NCBI GenBank assembly: GCA_044237765.1
Contig: JBIIEQ010000003.1
Location: 1-64,000, forward strand
DNA length: 64,000 bases
Direction of reading: 5' to 3'
DNA from: UBA6136 sp044237765
GTDB taxonomy: Bacteria > Pseudomonadota > Gammaproteobacteria > Methylococcales > Methylococcaceae
Shown here in pieces: positions 19,002 to 28,105 of the stretch. The position numbers and the translations under genes are program-made. The notes below the pieces were generated by a model. That model was given only the letters and a program-made list of their open reading frames with translations, searched no databases and was not told the DNA's origin. Positions within the stretch are counted from its first letter, which is position 1. Every line of letters begins with the position of its first letter.

Positions 19002-19030
19002 CTTGATAGTCGCTGAAATGATCCCAACAT
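19002..19030 (+). promoter_or_regulatory. Candidate heat-shock (sigma-32) promoter of clpB
   Basis: CTTGATA, 14 bases, then CCCAACAT, close to the sigma-32 consensus CTTGAAA-N11-16-CCCCATNT. It lies 38 bases ahead of the clpB start, and clpB is a classic member of this regulon. Two mismatches in the -10 element keep this a candidate. Confidence 0.6.
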
Positions 19031-19067
19031 CTTTTTCATCTTTGGACTTACTCAGGATTCAATCATC

Positions 19068-21656
<2,589 letters not shown>

Positions 21657-21798
21657 GGAAGTAGCGCGAGGTGCTGGCGGGGTCCGGGGCCTTGAGTCAA
21701 GCCGACATTCAAGCGAGTCTTGGCAGATCAATCATGAATTGCCGCGACTTATGTTTGATGATGTCTGTTGGTTGTAAATCTGCCGATCACATCCGGTC

Positions 21799-22275
21799 CT
21801 AAGGACTCACGACGCCCTGGCCGCCCCGGTTCAGCACGTGGGTATAAATCATCGTGGTGCTCACGTCCTTGTGCCCCAGGAGTTCCTGAACCGTGCGGAT
21901 GTCGTCACCTGATTGCAGAAGGTGAGTCGCAGCGGCGTGCCCTTGATGTGAGCCAACAGCGCGTTCACCTCTCGTGGGTCAACACGCCGGGAGGCGCTGA
22001 GGCTTCCTGGGCCGGATCAGATCGCCCAGCCAGGGCAGATCGATATCCAGGACGCGCTTGTAAAAAAACAGCAACGCCAAAAGCGCCTGCTGGTGGGTGC
22101 TGGCGGAAACGTTCCTTGCATTGGCAAGATGGCTCAAGAAAGCTACCACTTCTGCCGCGCCCATTTCCCGCGGATGCCGTTTACCATGGAAACTCACGTA
22201 GTCCCTGATCCAATGGACATAGGCCTCTTCCGTGCGCCAGTGCGGCATTTCCCGTTTCAATAGGCGGATACACAT
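21799..22275 (-). pseudogene. intI: Integron integrase (intI) pseudogene
   Basis: Tyrosine-recombinase remnant of the integron type. The N-terminal part (22275 down to 21979) reads RTEEAYVHWIRDYVSFHG, KRHPREMG, SASTHQQALLALLFFYKRVL and DLPWLGDL, closely resembling IntI proteins. A short stretch (PREVNALLAHIKGT) follows out of frame, then the C-terminus in another frame: THLLQSGDDIRTVQELLGH, STTMIYTHVL with the nucleophilic Tyr, ending at a TAG at 21799. About 150 residues of the catalytic core, including the first conserved Arg, are deleted. It is divergent from the cassettes to its right, as in real integrons. No active enzyme can be made. Confidence 0.88.
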
Positions 22276-22289
22276 CGGTCATGACCGTT

Positions 22290-22428
22290 CCTTCCAATCG
22301 CTTGATTTTGCGGAAAAAAGCACGATTGACAGCCACAATTGTAGAGCGTAGTTTGCTGCTTAAACATAAAAATTGCCGTATAAGCTGGCCGCTTACATGG
22401 CAGATTTGATGTCTACTTTTAGTTAGGT
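22290..22428 (+). other. Candidate attI region and first cassette junction
   Basis: Between the integrase start and the first cassette. GTTAGGT at 22422-22428 is the expected recombination core (GTTRRRY) where a cassette joins attI; it is preceded by an AT-rich ACTTTTA stretch, as before the attI1 core. Cassette promoters normally lie in this interval or inside intI; AT-rich sequence with TATAAG near 22379 is a weak candidate. The exact left limit of attI cannot be defined by eye. Confidence 0.6.
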
Positions 22429-22435
22429 GCCAACG

Positions 22436-23299
22436 ATGCCTACGAAGCGCAAACCAAGTACGAAAGTTTCCTCAAATCGCAAGTTACCTGAATGGATTAC
22501 TGCACATTTTGAAGAGTCGCTAGACTCGCTTCAGACGCTGATGCAGATTGTCCACATTAGCGAACGGGGAATCGGTGTCCTTAGAGGCATGCCGAAAGTG
22601 GTGAAGGTCCTTGCCGACGTGCAAGGCAATGCTGATGATACCTCTGCCGCCAAGCGCCTCGAACAAGCCGAGAAAGAGGCAACACTCGCCGATAGTGAAA
22701 TTGATAAGGACTTTCCTGTTCTCCACGGGTTCGCTGTTGTAGCCCTTTGGAGTTGGCTCGAGCACTTTGTTAAAGGATTTGTCGCTCTTTGGCTTCTGCA
22801 TCGCCGCGATGGAATCACTGTTCCCGCCGTTCAGAAGCTCCGCGTAAAGCTTGGAGACTACCTTCAACTGCAGAAGGCTGAGCAAGCTCAGTTCTTAGTC
22901 GAGTTACTCGAACAAGACTTGGCAAGCCCATTAAAGCGCGGAGTAAACCGATTTGAGTCTCTCCTGGAGCCATTTGGCCTATCCGGAACGCTTCCAGAGG
23001 GATGTGCGAAAACGCTCTTTGAACTACAGCAGGTTCGAAATGCAATTGCCCATCGTAACGGAAGAGCGGATCGCAGACTCCGTTCCGAGTGTCCATGGCT
23101 AAAACTCAAGCTAAATCAGCCTGTTCAGGTAAGCCGCCAGATGCTACAAGACTACTCAAACGCATCGGGAGAATTCCTTCTGGAGCTTCTGTACCGTGTT
23201 GGAGATTTATACGGTACAGATCTTCGGGAAAAGCCTAGCCAGACACCTAACACGTCGCTCAAGCCTACAGCCATCGGCGAGCCGGTGGCTGCGGCTTAG
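22436..23299 (+). CDS. Cassette 1: HEPN-domain protein (RiboL-PSP-HEPN-like)
   Basis: 287 residues, cytoplasmic, mostly helical. The C-terminal third contains QQVRNAIAHRNGR, the R-x4-H signature (Arg201, His206) of HEPN domains, many of which are metal-independent RNases in toxin, CRISPR or abortive-infection systems. The ATG at 22436 lies just eight bases beyond the attI core, the short leader typical of cassettes; a GTG at 22427 would start inside the core. The stop TAG falls inside the attC that follows, another cassette hallmark. It could also be a non-catalytic HEPN scaffold. No antitoxin-like partner in the same cassette. Confidence 0.72.
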   Translation: MPTKRKPSTKVSSNRKLPEWITAHFEESLDSLQTLMQIVHISERGIGVLRGMPKVVKVLADVQGNADDTSAAKRLEQAEKEATLADSEIDKDFPVLHGFAVVALWSWLEHFVKGFVALWLLHRRDGITVPAVQKLRVKLGDYLQLQKAEQAQFLVELLEQDLASPLKRGVNRFESLLEPFGLSGTLPEGCAKTLFELQQVRNAIAHRNGRADRRLRSECPWLKLKLNQPVQVSRQMLQDYSNASGEFLLELLYRVGDLYGTDLREKPSQTPNTSLKPTAIGEPVAAA

Positions 23300-23313
23300 C
23301 TTTGACGTTAGGC
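23245..23313 (+). other. attC site 1 (69 bases)
   Basis: Left core ACCTAAC (23245-23251) and right core GTTAGGC (23307-23313) are near inverse complements, with an internal near-palindrome (AGCCATCGGC / CCGGTGGCT) between them. Size and cores fit an integron attC; it separates cassettes 1 and 2. Confidence 0.88.
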
Positions 23314-23325
23314 GTCTTCAATTCC

Positions 23326-24357
23326 GTGAACATCTACATCGACGAGTCTGGCTCTTTCGTCAGCGCACCAGCCACGGGAAGCTGGAACGTCGTAGCAGCC
23401 GTAGCAGCATCTGAATCCTCGCGGCGGCACATCGAGAACGCAGTGAAGTCCCTCAAGCTTGCGACAGCGGCTCCAGGAGCCGACGAAGTGAAGCTCAACG
23501 CCGTTGACGAAAAAGACTACCTTCGCTTCCTTGAGAGGCTCAGCAAAACCCACGCAGTGCTGTTCGCCACAGCCACAGATGCTGGCCTAAACACCTCAGA
23601 ACGATTGACTCGGCATCAGAATATTCAGGTCGCGAAGATTCGGGAAAATGTTCCACGGGTGCGATATGAAGGTGGAAGACAAGGCGTTGAGTTGCTGGCC
23701 AACCAGTTGGGAGCGATTCCGCCGCAGCTGTACGCTCAGCTGGTCTGCCAAGTGGACCTGCTGCACGCGGTAGTCAGCCGCTCAATCAACTACTTTGCGC
23801 AGCGCGTCCCTGCGACCCTTGCCGAGTTTCGATGGCGCATTGATCAGAAGAACACAACCAAGACAACGTACGAGGAGGCGTTCGAGAAGATTGCTCCTGA
23901 ACTGCTGCAATCCCGATCGCTCCGAGAACCATTTGCCCGAGTGCATGGATTCGACTACCGTCACTTCACGCGCTATGAGTTTCCAGACGGCGATCCACCA
24001 GACTACCTCGCGACGGGGTACGGCATCAAGGTCGAACATGCATTGAATGTGGGAAAGCTGATCCGCGGAGACTTAAAGTTCGAGGACTCCAAGAAGTCGA
24101 TTGGAATTCAGGTGGCGGATCTACTCGCTTCTGGCCTCCGAAGGTGCTTGCGCGGTGGATTCACAGACAACGAAGCTGTTGCACATGCAATGGGTCGGCT
24201 TACGCTTCAAAACGAACGCGGCAAGTTCCCGGTTCATCTTGTCTCCTTCGCTGAATCAGAGGATCCCGCCGACACGACGGCGTCCAATGTAGTGAAGGCG
24301 ATGGCCTGGCAATCTAGAAACATGCTCACGCGCCATGCCGCCCGCGAAGACGCCTAA
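23326..24357 (+). CDS. Cassette 2: DUF3800 protein
   Basis: 343 residues. N-terminal NIYIDESGSF is the signature of DUF3800, a family with a predicted RNase H-like fold whose acidic residues (D and E here, and D in GIQVADLLASGLRR near the C-terminus) would bind metal. Members are frequent in mobile elements and next to phage-defence genes; biochemical activity is poorly known. The GTG at 23326 is chosen because the cassette boundary lies at 23307 and because family members start right before this motif; a TTG at 23302 would lie left of the crossover point. Stop TAA at 24355-24357 is inside attC 2. Confidence 0.8.
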   Translation: MNIYIDESGSFVSAPATGSWNVVAAVAASESSRRHIENAVKSLKLATAAPGADEVKLNAVDEKDYLRFLERLSKTHAVLFATATDAGLNTSERLTRHQNIQVAKIRENVPRVRYEGGRQGVELLANQLGAIPPQLYAQLVCQVDLLHAVVSRSINYFAQRVPATLAEFRWRIDQKNTTKTTYEEAFEKIAPELLQSRSLREPFARVHGFDYRHFTRYEFPDGDPPDYLATGYGIKVEHALNVGKLIRGDLKFEDSKKSIGIQVADLLASGLRRCLRGGFTDNEAVAHAMGRLTLQNERGKFPVHLVSFAESEDPADTTASNVVKAMAWQSRNMLTRHAAREDA

Positions 24358-24480
24358 CCCCTCGCTCAACCGGAGCGCCAACGGCAGGCCACCAGGCCCG
24401 GGCCGCAGGTACGCGGGACATTCTCCACAGCCCGGGCCTGGCGTCCTGCCATCGTCGCCCGCTTAGCTCGAACGTCAGAC
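24352..24480 (+). other. attC site 2 (129 bases, imperfect right core)
   Basis: Left core GCCTAAC at 24352-24358 and right core GTCAGAC at 24474-24480 bound a long palindrome whose centre has CCAGGCCCGGGC opposite GCCCGGGCCTGG. The length is within the attC range. The right core has C in place of the invariant second T of GTT, so recombination at this end is probably impaired. Confidence 0.78.
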
Positions 24481-24498
24481 ATCACCCAAGGAGCCGCT

Positions 24499-24681
24499 GT
24501 GTCAGGTCTGCTGCGTAACCTCATTGCTTTCGTCATCGGTCTATTTGCTTATGGAAGCAAGGCGGTCGAAGATGTAACGGGGGTCAAGTTCTTGGTCACG
24601 CGCTTTGACGGGGGTGTCAGGGTGGGCGCGCTCAAAAGCGATAAGTATCTGCAGCTCGCCGAGACAGCCCAAGTTGACTAA
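24499..24681 (+). CDS. Cassette 3: small protein, unknown
   Basis: 60 residues starting at GTG 24499 with AAGGAG seven bases ahead, and 18 bases beyond the attC core. The N-terminal half (LLRNLIAFVIGLFAYG) could be one membrane segment; the rest (VKFLVTRFDGGVRVGAL) is soluble-looking. No family recognised. The good ribosome site and position at the head of the cassette argue that it is a real gene. Confidence 0.55.
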   Translation: MSGLLRNLIAFVIGLFAYGSKAVEDVTGVKFLVTRFDGGVRVGALKSDKYLQLAETAQVD

Positions 24682-24687
24682 GCGCCT

Positions 24688-24897
24688 ATGAACTCTTTTA
24701 CTTTTTGGGGTATTGCTCTTTTGGTAGTCACTGTTTGGGAATACCAAACGGAGAAGACAAATACATTGTTTCTCTTCAAATCGTGGTTTAGGTATGACAT
24801 TTCCAAGTCCAAACTGCCATGGCTGTACTGGTTCATATTGATGGCCCAGACTGTGGGCGGCGTTTTTTTGATTCTTCACGGCATCAAGACTGGGTAA
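24688..24897 (+). CDS. Cassette 3: small membrane protein, unknown
   Basis: 69 residues with two hydrophobic stretches, FWGIALLVVTVW near the start and WLYWFILMAQTVGGVFLIL near the end, separated by a charged loop. ATG at 24688, six bases after the previous stop; its TAA overlaps the ATG of the next frame (TAATG at 24895-24899), suggesting coupled translation. No family recognised. Confidence 0.5.
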   Translation: MNSFTFWGIALLVVTVWEYQTEKTNTLFLFKSWFRYDISKSKLPWLYWFILMAQTVGGVFLILHGIKTG

Positions 24898-25364
24898 TGC
24901 CAAAGCACATCACTCATCGTTTGGCCACATTCACGCGCATGAAATTTGCACTGCTCTTCTTGGCGCTGGGGTTGGCTGGCCCCGCCAGCGTGGGTGCGCA
25001 AGTGAAAGGCGCTTGGCATCCAATGGTCTTCAGCATGATGGAGAGCTGGATTTCAGACGTTGAGAGCCCTGTGGTTGCTGAAATCAACCTTGATGCCGTG
25101 CAACGCAACCGCAACCAGTTCGACCACGACGCAGTCAAGCAGGAAGGTGCATGGGTTGTTTACCGTGTGCCGGAGGGCGGCTTCAAGCGTTACCGCGTAA
25201 TGGAGCATAACGGCAATCACTACAAGGTAGAGTTTCAGGACAATGGCGGTGGTACGCTGACCACACGTTCACAGATTGGCTTCACGCTGGATCAGCGACA
25301 AATTCTTGTGGATGGAAAGCCGAAGGCCATCAACACTCTCAGGGTGATTTCCTACTCCCGATGA
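24897..25364 (+). CDS. Cassette 3: exported protein of unknown function
   Basis: 155 residues from the ATG at 24897 (overlapping the previous stop) or 141 from the ATG at 24939. The second choice begins MKFALLFLALGLAGPASVGA, a textbook signal peptide, and may be the real start. The mature part (AWVVYRVPEGGFKRYRVMEHNG, then GFTLDQRQILVDG) looks like a compact beta-rich periplasmic domain. No known family recognised. Ends eight bases before the left core of the next attC, as expected for the last gene of a cassette. Confidence 0.65.
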   Translation: MPKHITHRLATFTRMKFALLFLALGLAGPASVGAQVKGAWHPMVFSMMESWISDVESPVVAEINLDAVQRNRNQFDHDAVKQEGAWVVYRVPEGGFKRYRVMEHNGNHYKVEFQDNGGGTLTTRSQIGFTLDQRQILVDGKPKAINTLRVISYSR

Positions 25365-25371
25365 CTATGTG

Positions 25372-25600
25372 GCCCAACAAGTCGCTTCACCGGACACCGC
25401 CTGGTTGTGGTTGGACGCTGTCACCTTGCGCTCTGTGGCCAGCATGGTCAAAAACGCCTCCACCTCGCGCGGCTCCATGTCGCGCGGATGCCGCAACCCA
25501 TGCCAGCGGGTGAAAAAACGCACCCAATGCACAAGTCAGTTTCGGAGGTTGTTGATGCCCAGCTTATCCCGCAGGTTTTGCGGCAGAAATTACGTTAGAC
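25372..25600 (+). other. Interrupted attC-like region between cassettes 3 and 4
   Basis: A left core GCCCAAC (25372-25378) followed by AGTCGCTTCACCGGAC looks like the left arm of an attC, and GTTAGAC (25594-25600) is a right core. At 229 bases the span exceeds usual attC sizes because an integron-integrase fragment on the other strand lies within it. It may be two half-sites: the broken attC of cassette 3 and the attI junction of a second integron head. Confidence 0.55.
25398..25589 (-). pseudogene. Second integron-integrase fragment
   Basis: Reading the minus strand from 25535 to 25398 gives LVHWVRFFTRWHGLRHPRDM, then EPREVEAFLTMLATERKV, then TASNHNQA, an unmistakable IntI N-terminal segment (compare the HWVRAFIRFHGVRHP and VEAFLSWLANERKV region of IntI1). 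It stops abruptly after NHNQA, where the left arm of an attC begins. Upstream of LVHW there is an in-frame TGA preceded by LRDKLGINNLRN, resembling the residues before that segment with a small deletion. The sequence differs from the pseudogene at 21799, so it is a remnant of a different integrase, not a simple copy. Confidence 0.78.
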
Positions 25601-25640
25601 CTCACGTGCAAATGAGCCTAACGAAGGCGTCGCGGATTGG

Positions 25641-25784
25641 ATGGGGGCCTTTGAAACCGGCCTGCCTCACGGAGAGTTCAAGATTGTCTGGGGCAACCGA
25701 ATCTCAGGTTCGGTTTGGTTCGATCACGGAGCAAAGGTTGATGATCGGAATGAAAGTAAGCAGGGCACGCGGGATGAGGTCTAA
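25641..25784 (+). CDS. Cassette 4: small protein, possibly truncated
   Basis: 47 residues from the ATG at 25641: GAFETGLPHGEFKIVWGN then SGSVWFDHGAKVDDRNE. The same frame is open upstream to a stop in the attC right core, encoding NEPNEGVADW without an ATG, so the gene may have lost its start or use a non-standard one. Its TAA (25782-25784) lies in the left core of the next attC, the normal cassette arrangement, which favours this frame over a longer one that runs through the attC. Function unknown. Confidence 0.4.
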   Translation: MGAFETGLPHGEFKIVWGNRISGSVWFDHGAKVDDRNESKQGTRDEV

Positions 25785-25877
25785 CAGGTTGTTCGACGCG
25801 GATACGGCGAGCCGTACTGATGAGCGGACGCCTCGCCGCGCAATACCTCAGCGTGCCGGTCAACTCCGACGTTAGGC
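25779..25877 (+). other. attC site 4 (99 bases)
   Basis: Left core GTCTAAC (25779-25785) and right core GTTAGGC (25871-25877) enclose an imperfect palindrome (TACGGCGAG opposite CTCGCCGCG). Spacing and cores fit an attC between cassettes 4 and 5. Confidence 0.82.
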
Positions 25878-25890
25878 ATCGCAGCCCACC

Positions 25891-26292
25891 ATGCTCCTCC
25901 GAGCGCTCATCGTCATCTTGGCCTATGCGTTGTCTGGCGCAGGCTTCATGTCCATGCTCGTCGGCACTCTGCCTTTCTTGGGCGGCGAGTATCCGCTGCT
26001 CGCGAAAGTCGTTCCACTGGTCTGGGTCTTCGCTTGGGTGGCCCATGTCCGAATGAGCGTGGCCTGGGTCCGAAATCGCTCCGTGTCAAGGCGCTGGCCT
26101 GAATGGGGAACTGCGGCGGGCCTATTCAGCCTGGCAAGCCCACTACTTTTGCTGCTTGGCGGGGAACCTCCCTCAACTCTTGACCATCTGCAAGGTGCGT
26201 TCATCATGATCGGGTTCGCTTCGGTGTTCTTTCTTCCGAGCATCTTGCTGGCGGTCTACTTGGTTCGCTTTCATCGCCAAGCCCAAAGCTAG
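25891..26292 (+). CDS. Cassette 5: small integral membrane protein, unknown
   Basis: 133 residues with four hydrophobic segments (LLRALIVILAYALSGAGF; LAKVVPLVWVFAWVA; LFSLASPLLLLLGG; IMIGFASVFFLPSILLAVYL). ATG at 25891, fourteen bases beyond the attC core, a typical cassette leader. Codons end at TAG 26290-26292, just left of attC 5. Four-helix membrane proteins of unknown role are common among chromosomal integron cassettes. No family recognised. Confidence 0.68.
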   Translation: MLLRALIVILAYALSGAGFMSMLVGTLPFLGGEYPLLAKVVPLVWVFAWVAHVRMSVAWVRNRSVSRRWPEWGTAAGLFSLASPLLLLLGGEPPSTLDHLQGAFIMIGFASVFFLPSILLAVYLVRFHRQAQS

Positions 26293-26306
26293 GTATGAAG
26301 GGCGAT

Positions 26307-26364
26307 GCCTAACCCTCGCTCAAGCCGCCCCGCCTCCGCACGCGGCTTAGCTCGAATGTTAGAC
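26307..26364 (+). other. attC site 5 (58 bases), end of cassette array
   Basis: Left core GCCTAAC (26307-26313), right core GTTAGAC (26358-26364), and inner arms GCTCAAGCCGC opposite GCGGCTTAGC. This is the shortest and cleanest attC in the array. No further cassette core was found to its right. Confidence 0.88.
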
Positions 26365-26704
26365 AAATCTGGATCACCGCTCCCTTTCTGAATGTCGAGT
26401 ATTAGCCCGCGTAGGGCGGAATAGGCGGCACTCTGCCGTACTCCGCCGTATGGGTGTTCGTATGGCCACCCCGGCTTTTTTCGCGCCGGGTTCAGGGTTG
26501 CCACCGTCGGGCCTATGGATCACCTCACATCCATTCTTGTGTCTTTAAAATGCTAATATCCTGATGGTGCTGGCTAAGTATCTGCTGCGATCCTTGGTCA
26601 GCCCAGTCACGAGAGTGAGACGTTTTGGGAGTCTTGTCGGCTCTTGGGCTTCCTTTTTTTGAACCGGGCAATCGCCTTGACTGGCGTAAACATGGAAATC
26701 AGTG
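26365..26704. other. Intergenic stretch after the integron; hairpin repeat
   Basis: No convincing gene. At 26415-26447 GGCGGA, CGGCA, TGCCG and TCCGCC form a long interrupted hairpin of the GTAGGGCGGAATAGGCG type that recurs in proteobacterial intergenic regions. A second hairpin, CCCGGC with GCCGGG around a T-rich loop, lies at 26470-26490. The remaining AT-rich part near 26540-26580 (TTTAAAATGCTAATATCC) may hold the promoter of the regulator gene that follows. Confidence 0.45.
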
Positions 26705-28069
26705 ATGGATACCCGTAAATGCCTTTTTTATGCGGCCTCCGGAATGGATGAGGTCCTGCTGCAGAGTCTTCGTCAGCATGGCTGGATGGTGAGTCTGGCT
26801 CGGGATGCAGAGGAGGCTCAGTCACTCAAGATCCAGTCGGATATCTGCGTGGGTCTGGTATCCATCGGTGAAAACGCTCTTGCGGACTGGGTTGCGATTC
26901 AGAACGTGATCAGTTTCGCAGGCGTGACTTGGGTGGCTCTGGTCAATCCGGGTCTGACCGTTTCGCGCGAGTTGCTCCAGTTGCTGGCCAAGGGTTTTCA
27001 CGACTATCACGTACTGCCGGCCGATGCCGATCGGGTGCTGTTCAGCCTTTACCAGGCAGCGGTGAATCGCACGGGGGGGTTCCTCCCGGCGGGGCAGCCA
27101 ATGTTCCCCAAGGAGGCGGGCCTGGCCGGTTCCAGTCCGGGGTCGCTTCAGTTCCAGGCGGCAATAGACCGGGCTTCTCAATCCGATCAGCCGGTACTGA
27201 TTCAGGGCGACGCGGGGACCGGCAAGGAAGCGGTGGCCCGAGCCATTCATCGTCGCTCATGGCGCGGTATGGCGCCTTTTATCTCCGTTACCTGCGCGGA
27301 AGTTCCCGGGGATCAGCTGCGGCTGGAGTTGTTTGGCCTGGGCGATGGGGGTTATCCCGGTGATCAGGCCTTGCGGCGGGGACGTGTCGATGCCGCTCAG
27401 GTCGGCGTTCTGTTTCTTGACGGGGTGGAGGCGTTGTCCGCCGACGCGCAGGACGATCTCCTCCAGTTGCTGCAGACAAGAGTCTTTCGGCGTGTCGGTG
27501 CCGAGCATCCCATCCCCGTCGATTTGAGGGTGATGGCGTCGACTCAGGTCGATCTCAAGGATATGGTGGCCGAAGGGCGCTTCTCCGAGGCGTTGCTGGC
27601 CGCTTTGAGCGGGCATACTGTCACGGTGCCCGCGTTGAGCGAACGCAGGGATGATATCGAGTGGCTGGCCCGCTATTTCCTCAAACAGCAATGGCCGGAT
27701 GTGTCCTGTTCATACGCTGAATTTGCACCCGAGACTCTGGAGACGATGCGGCGGCATGACTGGCCCGGCAACATCCGGGAACTGGTGAACCGGATTGGTA
27801 GGGCGGCCACTCTCAGTGAGGGGCAGCCGATCACACCTCAGCATCTCGGGTTGGTTCAGCCAAGGCGTTCGGCGGGTTCAATGGTCAGCGATGGCATGAC
27901 GCTTGGCTCGGCCAAATCGCAGGCTGAAAAGGAAGTGATTGAAGCGGCTCTGGAAGCTTACGATCACAATATTTCCCGCGCCGCCCGACAGCTGGGTGTC
28001 TCCCGCATGACGCTCTACCGGCTGATGGACAAGCATCAGGTGCGGGGGGCGGTCTCCAGACAGTGCTAG
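26705..28069 (+). CDS. VpsR-like bacterial enhancer-binding protein with degenerate AAA+ motifs
   Basis: 454 residues. An atypical receiver-like domain (about 1-120), an AAA+ domain (about 145-385) and a Fis-type helix-turn-helix (NISRAARQLGVSRMTLYRLM, near 422-441). Walker A is kept (GDAGTGKE, 168-175). The sigma-54-contacting GAFTGA loop is replaced by GGYPGD (near 215-220), and Walker B reads VLFLDGVEAL with Gly where the catalytic Glu is normal. This pattern suggests it does not act as an ordinary sigma-54 activator. The layout recalls VpsR of Vibrio, a c-di-GMP-responsive regulator of exopolysaccharide genes. ATG at 26705 is preferred to GTG 26702. Confidence 0.78.
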   Translation: MDTRKCLFYAASGMDEVLLQSLRQHGWMVSLARDAEEAQSLKIQSDICVGLVSIGENALADWVAIQNVISFAGVTWVALVNPGLTVSRELLQLLAKGFHDYHVLPADADRVLFSLYQAAVNRTGGFLPAGQPMFPKEAGLAGSSPGSLQFQAAIDRASQSDQPVLIQGDAGTGKEAVARAIHRRSWRGMAPFISVTCAEVPGDQLRLELFGLGDGGYPGDQALRRGRVDAAQVGVLFLDGVEALSADAQDDLLQLLQTRVFRRVGAEHPIPVDLRVMASTQVDLKDMVAEGRFSEALLAALSGHTVTVPALSERRDDIEWLARYFLKQQWPDVSCSYAEFAPETLETMRRHDWPGNIRELVNRIGRAATLSEGQPITPQHLGLVQPRRSAGSMVSDGMTLGSAKSQAEKEVIEAALEAYDHNISRAARQLGVSRMTLYRLMDKHQVRGAVSRQC

Positions 28070-28105
28070 GCGACTAGCCGCCGGGTCACCTTCAGAAACG
28101 TTGAT

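Noticed and set aside
21799..22275. Prophage or genomic-island integrase instead of intI
   Set aside because: The residues around AYVHW, HG-RHP and STHQQALLALLFFY match integron integrases, and attC sites follow.
25369..25875. 168-codon plus-strand frame across the integron
   Set aside because: It runs through the intI remnant and a whole attC; a shorter frame with its stop in the attC core is the better gene model.
26289..26504. 71-codon minus-strand frame (TLNPARKKPGW)
   Set aside because: Overlaps attC 5 and the hairpin repeat; probably an artefact of the repeat.
26607..26825. 72-codon minus-strand frame over the regulator start
   Set aside because: Overlaps the start of a well-supported regulator gene and shows no family features.
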